This document shows, one piece after another, positions 1 to 8,167 of a stretch of 64,000 bases of DNA. Made by a program: the position numbers and the translations under genes. Positions within the stretch are counted from its first letter, which is position 1; every line of letters starts with the position of its first letter. Source of the DNA: an uncultured Pseudomonadota bacterium (GTDB taxonomy: Bacteria; Pseudomonadota; Alphaproteobacteria; UBA9219); contig CAIXHP010000051.1 of NCBI GenBank assembly GCA_903919315.1, positions 16,166-80,165 on the forward strand, read 5' to 3'. The notes beneath the pieces were generated by a model. It did no database searches. It was given only the letters and a program-made list of their open reading frames with translations, and was not told the origin of the DNA.

Positions 1-1
1 C

Positions 2-508
2 GAACACGCGCAAGGCCGCCGCAACGTCCTCATCATCGACGAAGCGCAGGCGCTGGGTGTCGAGGGGCTGGAGGCGGTGCGCCTGCTCTCCAATCTGGAG
101 ACGGACACGGACAAGCTGCTGCAAATCGTGCTGTTTGGCCAAGCCGAGCTGGATCAGCTCTTGCGCCGTCGCGACCTGCGCCAGATGGCGCAGCGCTTGA
201 GCTTTTCCTTCACGACAAAGCCGTTCTCTGACATGTCCACGGCGGCCTATGTGCGTTTCCGTCTGGAGCGTTGCGCCGGAATTGGCATGGCCCGCGCGGT
301 TTTCTCACCTGCGGCGTTGCGGCATCTGGCGAAAACCAGCGGCGGCTTGCCGCGCATCGTCAACCGGTTGGCGGACAAAGCGCTGCTGGCGGCCTACGCC
401 GAGGACGCGGCCATCGTGGAGCCGCGCCATATCCGCGCCGCTCTGCGCGAAACGCCGGATTTGCGGCGCGGCTGGCGAACGCTGTGGTGCCGAATCGGCC
501 TCGCTTGA
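2..508 (+). CDS. ExeA/GspA-like AAA ATPase, C-terminal part (partial)
   Basis: The reading frame is open to the left edge of the window, so only the C-terminal 168 residues are present. It begins just before a Walker B-type strand (NVLIIDEAQAL), followed by a conserved sensor-like stretch (VLFGQAELDQLL) and arginine-rich helices (RQMAQRLSFSF, then GLPRIVNRLADKALLAAY). This pattern is typical of the AAA ATPases related to ExeA/GspA and of the ATPases found in exopolysaccharide/exosortase loci. Such proteins use ATP hydrolysis to remodel cell-envelope or secretion assemblies at the inner membrane. The Walker A motif must lie upstream and cannot be seen. The gene converges on ispA with only three bases between stop codons. 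The exact subfamily and partners cannot be decided without the upstream sequence. Confidence 0.75.
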   Translation, partial: EHAQGRRNVLIIDEAQALGVEGLEAVRLLSNLETDTDKLLQIVLFGQAELDQLLRRRDLRQMAQRLSFSFTTKPFSDMSTAAYVRFRLERCAGIGMARAVFSPAALRHLAKTSGGLPRIVNRLADKALLAAYAEDAAIVEPRHIRAALRETPDLRRGWRTLWCRIGLA

Positions 509-511
509 ACG

Positions 512-1411
512 TCAGGACTTGCGGTCGACCACGAACCGCGCCACGTCTTCGAGATTTTTGGCGCGTCCGTTGAAGACGCTGAGATGCTGGACGGCCTGCT
601 CGGAAAGCAGCCGCGCCTGATTGCGGGCGCGGTCGAGTCCGAGGATGGTGACGAACGTGGCTTTGCCCGCCTGCGCGTCGCGGCCCACGGATTTTCCGGT
701 TTCCGCCTCGGTGCCTTCGGCATCCAGCAAGTCGTCGATGATCTGGAACGCGAGGCCGAGGTCGTGAGCGTAAGCGCGGAGCGCGTTGTGGTGCTGCATC
801 GAAGCTTTGCCGAGGATCGAGCCCGCTTCGGCGGAGAAAGCGATCAACTCGCCGGTCTTCAAGCGTTGCAGGCGCGTGATCGCGCCGATGTCGAGTTCTG
901 AGCTTTCGGCGATGAGGTCGAGCATCTGTCCACCCACCATGCCATGCACACCCGATGCCTTCGCCAGCGCCGTCACGAGATTGCAGCGCACCTTTGGGTC
1001 TTCGTGCGTGCGCGAATCGGCCAGAATTTCGAACGCCAGAGTCAGCAAAGCGTCGCCCGCCAGAATGGCGGTGGCCTCGTCATAGACCTTATGCAGCGTC
1101 GGCTTTCCGCGCCGCAGGTCCGCATTATCCATCGCGGGCAAATCGTCGTGCACCAAAGAGTAGCAATGCACGCACTCCACGGCGGCCGCGACGCGCAACG
1201 CGCAGTCCTGATCGACACCGAACAATTGCGCCGCGCTCATGACCAAAAAAGGGCGGAGGCGTTTGCCGCCGCCGAGCGCGCTGTAGCGCATCGCGTCGAA
1301 CAATTTCTGCTCGGCGAAATCGGATTTGGGAAGAATGCGCTCCAGCGCATCGGTGACGGAATTGGCGGCATCCGCCATGGCGGCGGCGAGGGTCGGGCTG
1401 ACGGAGGGCAT
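512..1411 (-). CDS. ispA: Polyprenyl (farnesyl/geranylgeranyl) diphosphate synthase
   Basis: This 299-residue protein is a trans-isoprenyl diphosphate synthase that condenses isopentenyl diphosphate with allylic diphosphates in the cytosol. Both aspartate-rich motifs are intact: DDLPAMD at residues 89-95 (first DDxxD) and DDLLD at 226-230 (second). The GGGKRLRP substrate-binding segment lies near residues 47-54, and length is normal for the family. The small residues just before the first motif suggest a short-chain product, but product length cannot be fixed from sequence. It lies downstream of xseB on the same strand, with the 28-bp gap typical of an xseB-ispA operon. In many alphaproteobacteria dxs would follow, but here the next gene downstream is on the opposite strand. 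Confidence 0.93.
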   Translation of the reverse strand: MPSVSPTLAAAMADAANSVTDALERILPKSDFAEQKLFDAMRYSALGGGKRLRPFLVMSAAQLFGVDQDCALRVAAAVECVHCYSLVHDDLPAMDNADLRRGKPTLHKVYDEATAILAGDALLTLAFEILADSRTHEDPKVRCNLVTALAKASGVHGMVGGQMLDLIAESSELDIGAITRLQRLKTGELIAFSAEAGSILGKASMQHHNALRAYAHDLGLAFQIIDDLLDAEGTEAETGKSVGRDAQAGKATFVTILGLDRARNQARLLSEQAVQHLSVFNGRAKNLEDVARFVVDRKS

Positions 1412-1439
1412 GAGGGGGGATCCGCTGTTGGGGGAAAAG

Positions 1440-1691
1440 TTAGGGTTTAAAAGGAGTTAGGCTGACACCCGCTTCGGTGGTGGCAATTTGCTCGATGCGG
1501 GCCTGCGCCTCGCGGAGCTTGGCTTCGCAGTGCCGTTTGAGAAGCGCACCGCGTTCGTACGCGCCGATGGCATCGTCCAGCTTGGCCTTGCCGTCTTCGA
1601 GCTGCTTGACGAGCTTTTCCAGCTCGGCGAGCGCGTCCTCAAAGCTCAGCTTGGCGATATCGGAGGGGAGGGGTGACGATGCCTGATTCAT
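1440..1691 (-). CDS. xseB: Exodeoxyribonuclease VII small subunit
   Basis: XseB is the small subunit of exonuclease VII, which degrades single-stranded DNA into oligonucleotides; several copies bind one XseA. The 83-residue product carries the family core (LSFEDALAELEKLVKQLEDG, then LDDAIGAYERGALLKRHCEAKL), which forms two antiparallel helices. The frame stays open upstream to 1790, but that extension is proline- and cysteine-rich and unlike the family. I therefore chose the ATG at 1691, which gives the usual length of about 80 residues. It precedes ispA on the same strand, a common bacterial arrangement. The large subunit gene xseA is not in the window. Confidence 0.92.
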   Translation of the reverse strand: MNQASSPLPSDIAKLSFEDALAELEKLVKQLEDGKAKLDDAIGAYERGALLKRHCEAKLREAQARIEQIATTEAGVSLTPFKP

Positions 1692-1882
1692 AACGGGGAC
1701 TTTAAGCCGATCCGGGGGCGCGGAGCAAGGGCTGGGTTGTGTGCAACCGCCACGCGCAGAGCCAGAATCGCGAGGGTAAGGTTGCGTCAAGGGCCATTCC
1801 CCTGTATAGGTGGGAGCTTGCGCCTCAGAGAGCGGAACAAGCCCTGTTCGGGGCTTGGACGATGCGGAAATGAGGCACAGAC

Positions 1883-1926
1883 TTGACTTTCTTCCTCGGC
1901 AGGTTAATTGTACTCAGATGGTACCA
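1883..1926 (+). promoter_or_regulatory. Candidate promoter/operator of the suf operon
   Basis: A TTGACT hexamer at 1883-1888 is followed 16 bases later by TAATTG at 1905-1910. An 8-bp palindrome, TGGTACCA, lies at 1919-1926, about 17 bases before the Rrf2 regulator start. The position fits autoregulation by the Rrf2 protein encoded first in the operon, but I do not recognise a known operator consensus. Confidence 0.35.
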
Positions 1927-1942
1927 TTTCAGGCGGTGACCC

Positions 1943-2395
1943 ATGATACGGATGAGTAAACTGGCTGACTATTCGTTTGTCATTCTGAATCAGATGATGA
2001 GCGCGGGCGGCGAGCCGAGTTCGGCGTCGGATTTGGCGACAAAAACGACGTTGCCGTTGCCGACTGTGGCCAAATTGATGAAAATGCTCGCCAAAAACGG
2101 GCTCGTAACAGCGCACCGCGGCGCGACGGGTGGTTATCGTTTGGCGCTGCCGCCCGAGAGTATCTCCATTGCCCGCATCATCGAAGCCGTGGATGGCCCG
2201 ATCACTCTGACCGAATGCGTGGACGAAACCGAACCCGCCTGCGCGGTGCAACGCTATTGCCCGATGTACAGGGGCTGGGGCCGCGTTAATGAGGCCATGC
2301 GCCATGCGCTGGAAAATGTGTTTCTGGCGGATATGGTCGGCTGCCCGTCGTGTACCTGCCATCCCGAACCGGGAGCGGCGACGGTAAGCGTGTGA
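1943..2395 (+). CDS. Rrf2-family iron-sulfur regulator of the SUF operon
   Basis: This 150-residue protein is an Rrf2/IscR-type winged-helix repressor. Residues 1-65 form the DNA-binding domain ([22 protein letters not shown]). Cysteines at 92, 100 and 106 sit where IscR coordinates its [2Fe-2S] cluster, and three more lie near the C-terminus (134, 137, 139). It is the first gene before sufB, as in the SufR-like class of alphaproteobacteria and Xanthomonas-type bacteria that represses suf genes when Fe-S status is adequate. The start at 1943 has an AGGCGG ribosome-binding sequence six to seven bases upstream; a second ATG lies three codons in. Sensing of a cluster is inferred from the cysteine pattern. 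Confidence 0.9.
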   Translation: MIRMSKLADYSFVILNQMMSAGGEPSSASDLATKTTLPLPTVAKLMKMLAKNGLVTAHRGATGGYRLALPPESISIARIIEAVDGPITLTECVDETEPACAVQRYCPMYRGWGRVNEAMRHALENVFLADMVGCPSCTCHPEPGAATVSV

Positions 2396-2421
2396 CCCCA
2401 CGCGCAGTGGAGAGGCTTTTC

Positions 2422-3888
2422 ATGGACGCTAAGGTCGGTACGGCGACGCAGATCGAAACTCTGGTCGGGGCCGGATACAAATACGGCTTTGTCTCTCCCA
2501 TCGAAACCGAAACCGCGCCCCAGGGACTCAGCGAAGACACGGTTCGTTTCATCTCTGCGAAAAAAGGCGAACCGGAGTGGCTTTTGGACTGGCGGCTCAA
2601 GGCGTACCGGCTCTGGGTGACGCTCCGCGAGCCGGACTGGGCCCATCTGAAACACCCGCCGATTGATTATCAAGCCTCCAGTTACTACGCCGCGCCCAAG
2701 AAAAAGGCGCAACCGGCGAGCCTCGACGAAGTTGATCCCGAACTGCTGCGCGCCTACGCCAAGCTCGGCATCCCGCTGCGCGAACAGGCGATGCTGGCCG
2801 GAGTCGCGCCCAAGGTCGCGGTGGATGCCGTGTTCGACAGCGTGTCCGTCGCGACGACCTACAAAAAGGTGCTGGCCGAGCAAGGCATCATCTTCTGCTC
2901 GATCGCCGAAGCCGTGCGCGAACATCCCGATTTGGTGAGAAAATACCTCGGCTCGGTCGTGCCCGTTGCCGACAATTTCTTCGCGACTCTGAACACCGCC
3001 GTCTTCACCGACGGTTCCTTTGTCTATATCCCCAAGGGCGTGCGCTGCCCGATGGAACTGTCCACCTATTTTCGCATCAACGCCGCGAATACGGGCCAGT
3101 TCGAACGCACCCTCATCATCGCCGACGACGACAGCTATGTCAGCTATCTCGAAGGCTGCACCGCGCCCAAGCGGGACGAAAACCAGCTGCATGCGGCGGT
3201 GGTGGAACTGGTGGCGCTGGATCGGGCGCAGATCAAATACGCCACGGTGCAAAACTGGTACCCCGGCGACGCTGAGGGCAAGGGCGGCATCTACAATTTT
3301 GTCACCAAGCGCGGCCTGTGCCGTGGCATCGCCTCGCGCATTTCATGGACGCAGGTGGAAACCGGTTCGGCCATCACATGGAAGTATCCCAGCTGCGTGT
3401 TGCAGGGCGACGATTCGGCGGGCGCGTTCTATTCCATCGCCATCACCAACCATCATCAGCAAGCCGACACCGGCACCAAGATGATCCACATCGGCAAGAA
3501 CACGCGCTCGACCATCGTTTCCAAAGGTATCAGCGCCGGACACGCGCAGAACACCTATCGCGGTCTCGTCAAAATCCTCCGCACCGCCACGGGCGCGCGC
3601 AACAAGACGCAGTGCGACTCGCTGTTGATAGGGGCCACCTGCGGCGCACATACCGTGCCCTATATCGAATCCCGCAACCCCACGGCGCGGGTGGAGCATG
3701 AAGCCACCACGTCAAAGATCAGCGAAGACCAGTTGTTCTATTGCCAACAGCGCGGCCTCGACCCCGAAGAAGCCATGGCCCTTATCGTCAACGGATTTTG
3801 CAAAGAGGTTTTGCAGGAACTCCCCATGGAATTCGCCGTCGAAGCCCAAAAATTGGTAGGGATCAGTCTGGAAGGAAGCGTAGGCTGA
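2422..3888 (+). CDS. sufB: Fe-S cluster assembly scaffold protein SufB
   Basis: SufB forms the SufBC2D scaffold on which Fe-S clusters are assembled in the cytosol. The 488-residue product has the conserved segments [29 protein letters not shown] and [17 protein letters not shown], the last two near the catalytic cysteine and cluster site at the C-terminus. The frame runs upstream to 2350, but the ATG at 2422 is preceded by GGAGAGG and gives the normal family length, so I chose it. It follows the Rrf2 gene by 26 bases. Downstream, the expected immediate sufC is displaced by an inverted-repeat element carrying a DUF559 gene, which begins two bases after the sufB stop. Confidence 0.97.
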   Translation: MDAKVGTATQIETLVGAGYKYGFVSPIETETAPQGLSEDTVRFISAKKGEPEWLLDWRLKAYRLWVTLREPDWAHLKHPPIDYQASSYYAAPKKKAQPASLDEVDPELLRAYAKLGIPLREQAMLAGVAPKVAVDAVFDSVSVATTYKKVLAEQGIIFCSIAEAVREHPDLVRKYLGSVVPVADNFFATLNTAVFTDGSFVYIPKGVRCPMELSTYFRINAANTGQFERTLIIADDDSYVSYLEGCTAPKRDENQLHAAVVELVALDRAQIKYATVQNWYPGDAEGKGGIYNFVTKRGLCRGIASRISWTQVETGSAITWKYPSCVLQGDDSAGAFYSIAITNHHQQADTGTKMIHIGKNTRSTIVSKGISAGHAQNTYRGLVKILRTATGARNKTQCDSLLIGATCGAHTVPYIESRNPTARVEHEATTSKISEDQLFYCQQRGLDPEEAMALIVNGFCKEVLQELPMEFAVEAQKLVGISLEGSVG

Positions 3889-3890
3889 AT

Positions 3891-3931
3891 CCCCTCCCCC
3901 TCGTGGGGAGGGTTAGGGAGGGGGGAGCGCC
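3891..3931. repeat. G-rich palindromic repeat, copy A (left arm of DUF559 element)
   Basis: The repeat contains CCCTCCCCCTCGTGGGGAGG followed by GTTAGGGAGGGGGG and GCGCC. It starts two bases after the sufB stop codon. Its reverse complement recurs at 4358-4400, so the two copies form inverted arms around the DUF559 gene. Confidence 0.9.
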
Positions 3932-3966
3932 GCTTGGCGCAAACCGCCCAGACAAGAGGAACGGAG

Positions 3967-4431
3967 ATGCGGCTCAACGACCACCAAAACACGCCCCACG
4001 ACCACCAGCGGGCCAAAGCCCTACGCAACGGCGCTTCGTCGGTTGAGCGAAAGCTATGGCGGTTGCTGCGCGTGAAAGCCGCCCGGAAAGGTTTAAAGTT
4101 CCGCAGGCAATGCGCGGTGCATCCGTACTTCGCCGACTTTGCGTGCCTTGAGGCGCGGCTGTTGGTAGAGTTGGACGGATCGTCGCATGAGACGCGGCTT
4201 GCGTATGACCAAGCGCGGGACGATGATTTGCGGCGGCGCGGCTTTGTGATCGCGCGGTTTAGTAACGACGATGTGCTGCGCAACGGCGAAGGTGTCGTGG
4301 CGGCGATTTTGGAGAAGGCGGAAGTTTTGGCGCATAGTGATAAGCCTTGCGCCGGGCGGAACGCCCCCCTCCCCAACCCTCCCCACGAGGGGGAGGGAGC
4401 ATTGAAGGCGGAAGAAAGACATCATGCTTGA
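3967..4431 (+). CDS. DUF559 endonuclease-fold protein
   Basis: The 154-residue protein has the DUF559 core, related to very-short-patch and restriction-type endonuclease folds: SVERKLWRLLR, then LKFRRQCAVHPYFADFAC, LLVELDGSSHE and DDDLRRRGFVIARF. The D...E-x-D arrangement (DFAC, VELDG) is the expected metal-binding site. The ATG at 3967 follows a GAGGAACGGAG ribosome-binding stretch; a TTG at 3934 is a weaker alternative. The last 20 or so residues (PLPNPPHEGEG) are encoded by the right repeat arm, and the stop overlaps the sufC start by eight bases. Its cellular substrate is unknown. Its position between inverted repeats suggests it serves the repeat element rather than Fe-S assembly. Confidence 0.8.
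   Translation: MRLNDHQNTPHDHQRAKALRNGASSVERKLWRLLRVKAARKGLKFRRQCAVHPYFADFACLEARLLVELDGSSHETRLAYDQARDDDLRRRGFVIARFSNDDVLRNGEGVVAAILEKAEVLAHSDKPCAGRNAPLPNPPHEGEGALKAEERHHA
4358..4400. repeat. G-rich palindromic repeat, copy B (right arm of DUF559 element)
   Basis: This is the reverse complement of copy A with minor changes: CCCCCCTCCCCAACCCTCCC followed by CACGAGGGGGAGGG. It is translated as the PLPNPPHEGEG tail of the DUF559 protein. It ends 23 bases before the sufC start codon. Confidence 0.9.
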
Positions 4432-5176
4432 TATCAACAACCTCCACGCCGTCGTTGACGGTAAGGAAATTCTCAAAGGCATCAACCTGCATGTTCCGGC
4501 GGGCGAGGTGCATGCCGTCATGGGCCCGAACGGCGCGGGCAAGAGTACGCTGTCCTATGTGCTGGCGGGACGCAGCGGGTACGATGTGACGCAAGGTTCG
4601 GTGGCGTTCCGGGGACAAGACCTGCTGGCGCTAAAGCCGGAGGAACGCGCGGCGGCGGGCCTCTTTCTGGCGTTTCAATATCCGGTGGAAATTCCGGGCG
4701 TGACCAACATGAATTTCCTCAAGACCGCCCTGAACGCCGTGCGCGAGGCGCGGGGCGAAAGCCCACTCGACGCGATGCAGATGCTCAAGCTGCTGCGCGA
4801 CAAGGCGAAAAACATCGGCATGACGGAAGACATGTTAAAGCGCGCCGTCAACGCCGGCTTTTCCGGCGGCGAGAAAAAGCGCAACGAAATCCTGCAAATG
4901 GCCGTGCTGGAGCCGCGTTTCTGCGTGCTGGACGAAACCGACAGCGGCCTCGACATTGACGCGCTCAAGGTCGTCGCCGATGGCGTCAACGCGCTGCGCG
5001 GGCCTGATCGCGGCATGCTGGTCATCACCCACTATCAACGCCTGTTGGACTATATCAAGCCCGACCGCGTGCATGTGCTGGCGCAAGGCCGCATCCAACG
5101 CGAAGGCGGCCCGGAACTGGCGTTGGAACTGGAAGAAAACGGCTACGCCGCTTTCGGCGGGGACGCGGCGGCATGA
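4424..5176 (+). CDS. sufC: Fe-S assembly ATPase SufC
   Basis: SufC is the ABC-type ATPase of the SufBC2D complex and drives its conformational changes. The 250-residue product has Walker A GPNGAGKST at residues 34-42, a Q-loop in FLAFQYPVEIPG, the signature FSGGEKKR at 146-153 and Walker B CVLDETDSGLD from 167. These match the SufC subgroup, and no membrane domain is attached. The start ATG at 4424 overlaps the end of the upstream DUF559 gene. The stop overlaps the HAD gene start by four bases (ATGA), implying translational coupling. It would normally follow sufB directly; here about 535 bases, mostly the repeat-bounded element, separate them. Confidence 0.97.
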   Translation: MLDINNLHAVVDGKEILKGINLHVPAGEVHAVMGPNGAGKSTLSYVLAGRSGYDVTQGSVAFRGQDLLALKPEERAAAGLFLAFQYPVEIPGVTNMNFLKTALNAVREARGESPLDAMQMLKLLRDKAKNIGMTEDMLKRAVNAGFSGGEKKRNEILQMAVLEPRFCVLDETDSGLDIDALKVVADGVNALRGPDRGMLVITHYQRLLDYIKPDRVHVLAQGRIQREGGPELALELEENGYAAFGGDAAA

Positions 5177-5859
5177 AAGCGGACGCGAAATTCATCGTCT
5201 GGGATTGGAACGGCACGTTGCTGGACGATGCCGCGCTGTGGATGCAGGCGATGAATTCCATTCTGGTGCGCACGAACCGCCGTCCGGTCGATCTGGACTA
5301 TTTCCGCACCGTGTGCGTGTTTCCGGTGCATACAACCTATCGCAACCTCGGCTTTACCGAGGACGAAATCGAAAACCAGCTCTCCGTTCTGCACGGCCTC
5401 GCGCAGGAACATTACGCCCGCGCCGCCGTGGCGGCGGCGCTGCGGCCCTCCGTTCCCGCTCTGCTGGAACAATGGGTGCGGCAGGGATTGTCGCAACTTA
5501 TCCTAAGCAATCACTTCGTCACCGCGATCGAAGCCGATCTGGAACGCTTTGGCGTGCGCCAGCATTTCACGCGCGTTCTGGCCATGAACCATGTGCAGGA
5601 ACAGGTGGTGGGGACGATACGAAAGGGCGAGCGGTTGCGACTCTATCTGCAGGAACAGGGGGGCAAGCCCGCCAACGGCTTGATCGTCGGCGATACCGAG
5701 GAAGAAGTGGAAATCGCGCGTGCGCACGGCATGGTCAGTGTCGCCATCACCGGCGGCGTGGCCTCGGAAGAGCGCCTCCGCGCGGCGCAGCCCGACTATG
5801 TGATCCATGATCTGAGCGAGATGCAGCCCATCCTCGCCGCGCAGGGGTTTGTCTCATGA
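5173..5859 (+). CDS. HAD-family phosphatase embedded in the suf operon
   Basis: The 228-residue protein is a HAD-superfamily hydrolase of the phosphoglycolate-phosphatase-like type. The first motif reads VWDWNGTLLDD, with the nucleophile aspartate in WDWNG and Asn where many members have the general acid Asp. The second motif is LILSNH, and the third and fourth lie around GLIVGDTEEEVEIARAHGM. A helical cap separates motifs 1 and 2. It overlaps sufC by four bases and sufD by four bases, so it is translated with the operon. No HAD protein is a core part of SUF machinery. Its substrate and reason for being here are unknown; it may be a housekeeping phosphatase captured by the operon. Confidence 0.85.
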   Translation: MKADAKFIVWDWNGTLLDDAALWMQAMNSILVRTNRRPVDLDYFRTVCVFPVHTTYRNLGFTEDEIENQLSVLHGLAQEHYARAAVAAALRPSVPALLEQWVRQGLSQLILSNHFVTAIEADLERFGVRQHFTRVLAMNHVQEQVVGTIRKGERLRLYLQEQGGKPANGLIVGDTEEEVEIARAHGMVSVAITGGVASEERLRAAQPDYVIHDLSEMQPILAAQGFVS

Positions 5860-6953
5860 CCTTCGCCGCCGTCCTCCAGCGCAGCCAAACTGAGCGCGAG
5901 GCGTGGAAATACACCTCGCTCAAGGATTGGGCGGCGGTGGCGTTCGCACAGGCTATGCCGTTCGCGGTGCCGGTCGCGCCCATGGTCCGGACAGCGTCGT
6001 TGCCGCCGTTTCATCGCCTTGTGTTCGTCAACGGCGTGTGGGACGCGGCGGCTTCGCAGCTCAACGATTTGCCGAACACCGTGATGCAAGGCGATCCCCA
6101 ACAAGGTTATCGGCTGACGCTGGCGGGCCAGACCTGCCTCGTTACCGCGCCGATTGAACTTCTGTTCATCAACAAGGCCGAAGCGCGGCCTGTGGAAGCC
6201 GCGACGAATCTCCGCATCGCGCTGGGCGAAAGCGGACGGTTGACGCTGATCGAACGCCACCTCGGCGCGGGCGAAGACCTGTTCGCCCATGTGCTGGCCA
6301 CCGAAATCGAATTGGAGCCTCAGGCCAAGCTGGTCCATGGAAAAATCGTGCACGGCGATGCGTCCACGGTGCATTTGGCGCGGACGCGGGTGCGGGCGGA
6401 CAGGGGCGCGTATTACGACAACTTCGCGTTGCTGTGCGGCGGCAAGCTGGTGCGCAACGAAATCGACGTGACGCTGGCGGATGAAATGGCGCAAAGCCGC
6501 CTTAACGGGCTGATGCTGCTGCGCGAAGGCGACCACGCCGACACGACCACGCGCCTCACGCACGCCGCGCCGCACGGTACCAGCCGCCAGTTCTACAAAT
6601 CCGTCGTCTCTGAAAAGGCGAAGGCCGTGTTTCAGGGCAAGATCGTTGTGGCCGAAGGCGCACAGAAAACCGACGGACATCAACTCAGCCGCGCTCTCCT
6701 GTTGTCGGATCGAGCGGAGATGGACGCGAAACCGGAATTGGAAATCTACGCCGACGATGTGAAATGCAGTCACGGCAGCACCGTCGGCGATCTGGACGAA
6801 CAGGCCATGTTTTACCTGCGTTCGCGCGGCATCGGCGAGGCCGAAGCGCGCACGTTGTTGATCGAGGCTTTTGTCACCGAACTGGTTGACAATATTCAAG
6901 TATCTGAACTGCGCCGGGCTGTACGTAACGAGGTGAGTGAATGGCTGCGATGA
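5856..6953 (+). CDS. sufD: Fe-S cluster assembly protein SufD
   Basis: SufD is a SufB paralogue that completes the SufBC2D scaffold and helps deliver iron. The 365-residue product has the family C-terminal core: RQFYKSVVSEKAKAVFQGKI, DGHQLSRALLLSD, KCSHGSTVGDLDEQAMFYL and GEAEARTLLIEAF. The N-terminal region is variable, as usual (EREAWKYTSLKDW near residues 12-24). The ATG overlaps the HAD gene stop by four bases, and its own end overlaps sufS by 13 bases, so the block is tightly coupled. Length and order are normal for alphaproteobacterial suf operons apart from the HAD gene upstream. Confidence 0.95.
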   Translation: MTFAAVLQRSQTEREAWKYTSLKDWAAVAFAQAMPFAVPVAPMVRTASLPPFHRLVFVNGVWDAAASQLNDLPNTVMQGDPQQGYRLTLAGQTCLVTAPIELLFINKAEARPVEAATNLRIALGESGRLTLIERHLGAGEDLFAHVLATEIELEPQAKLVHGKIVHGDASTVHLARTRVRADRGAYYDNFALLCGGKLVRNEIDVTLADEMAQSRLNGLMLLREGDHADTTTRLTHAAPHGTSRQFYKSVVSEKAKAVFQGKIVVAEGAQKTDGHQLSRALLLSDRAEMDAKPELEIYADDVKCSHGSTVGDLDEQAMFYLRSRGIGEAEARTLLIEAFVTELVDNIQVSELRRAVRNEVSEWLR

Positions 6954-8167
6954 ACTCTGTCGCGGAGCGCCGCGCCGATTTTCCCGTTTTGACGCAAACG
7001 GTGCATGGCAAGCCGCTCGTTTATCTCGACACCGGCGCAAGCGCTCAGAAGCCCCGCGCGGTGCTGGAGGCGATGCAAAGCTTTTACGAGCGCGAGTACG
7101 CCAACATCCATCGTGGCGTGCATGAATTGAGCGCGCGCGCGACCGAGCGGTACGAAACGGTGCGCGGCGACGTGCGCCGTTTCCTGAACGCCGCGCATGC
7201 GGATGAAATTGTCTTCACGCACGGCGCGACCGAGGCGATCAATCTGGTGGCGCAAGGCTGGGGCCGAACCTTTCTCAAGGCGGGCGACGAAGTCCTCGTC
7301 ACGCAGTTGGAGCATCACGCCAACATCGTGCCGTGGCAGTTGTTGCAACAACAAACCGGAATCACCCTGCGCGTCGTGCCGATCACGCCCGACGGCGACG
7401 TGTTGATCGCGGACGTTGCGGCGGCGCTTTCACCGCGCACGAAATTGGTGGCGGTGGCGCACGTCTCCAACGCGCTGGGCACCGTGCTGCCGGTCGCGGC
7501 CATCGCCGAAATGGCGCACGAAGCGGGGGCACTGATCCTGATCGACGGTTGTCAGGCGGCCAGCCACATGTCGGTCGACGTGCAGGCCTTGGGCGCGGAT
7601 TTTTATGTGTTCGCAGGGCACAAATTGTACGGCCCCACGGGCATCGGCGTGTTGTATGGCCGCCGCGACATTTTGAACGCCATGCCGCCCTATCAGGGCG
7701 GCGGCGACATGATCGAGTCCGTGCGTTTCTCCGGCACGACTTTCCGCGAGCCGCCATACCGCTTCGAAGCGGGAACGCCGCCGATTGTCGAAGTGATCGG
7801 CCTCGGCGCGGCGCTGGCCTACGTCAACGCCATCGGCCTCGACAACATCGCGCGGCACGAAGATTTACTGCTGCGCTACGCCACGGAAAAACTTTCGGCC
7901 ATCGAAGGCTTGCGGATCATCGGCACCGCGCCGCGCAAGGCGGGGATCGTGTCCTTTGTGATGGCGAACATTCACCCGCACGACATCGGCACCATCCTCG
8001 ACCGCCACGGCATCGCCATCCGCGCGGGGCATCATTGCGCCCAGCCGGTCATGGAGGCGTTGGGTCTTCCGGCGACGGCGCGGGCCTCGTTCGGCCTCTA
8101 CAACACGACCGCCGACATCGACGCGCTGGCGGCGGCGGTGATCCGGGCGCGGGAGCTTTTCGCATGA
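6941..8167 (+). CDS. sufS: Cysteine desulfurase SufS (class II)
   Basis: SufS is a pyridoxal-phosphate enzyme that takes sulfur from cysteine and passes it to SufU. The 408-residue protein has the PLP lysine at 228 in FAGHKLYGPTG and the persulfide cysteine at 366 in RAGHHCAQP, within the short loop typical of group II desulfurases. HGATEAINLVAQ and VAHVSNALGT are further family blocks. Two starts are possible, 6941 and 6950; I prefer 6941, since GAGG at 6931-6934 is correctly spaced for it. The gene overlaps sufD by 13 bases and sufU by four. Confidence 0.96.
   Translation: MAAMNSVAERRADFPVLTQTVHGKPLVYLDTGASAQKPRAVLEAMQSFYEREYANIHRGVHELSARATERYETVRGDVRRFLNAAHADEIVFTHGATEAINLVAQGWGRTFLKAGDEVLVTQLEHHANIVPWQLLQQQTGITLRVVPITPDGDVLIADVAAALSPRTKLVAVAHVSNALGTVLPVAAIAEMAHEAGALILIDGCQAASHMSVDVQALGADFYVFAGHKLYGPTGIGVLYGRRDILNAMPPYQGGGDMIESVRFSGTTFREPPYRFEAGTPPIVEVIGLGAALAYVNAIGLDNIARHEDLLLRYATEKLSAIEGLRIIGTAPRKAGIVSFVMANIHPHDIGTILDRHGIAIRAGHHCAQPVMEALGLPATARASFGLYNTTADIDALAAAVIRARELFA

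Larger units (their letters stand above)
3891..4400. mobile_element. Candidate DUF559-bearing inverted-repeat element
   Basis: A 510-bp unit is bounded by two inverted copies of the same G-rich repeat (3891-3931 and 4358-4400) and contains one gene, a DUF559 nuclease-like protein. It splits sufB from sufC, genes normally adjacent. The same repeat occurs elsewhere in the window as an inverted pair with no gene between the arms, as a tandem block and in frame in addA. The repeat ends and gene content are seen; mobility is inference. I cannot identify a target-site duplication with confidence. Confidence 0.55.

Noticed and set aside
5796..7040. 414-codon open frame on the minus strand
   Set aside because: It covers sufD in antisense and shows no family motif.
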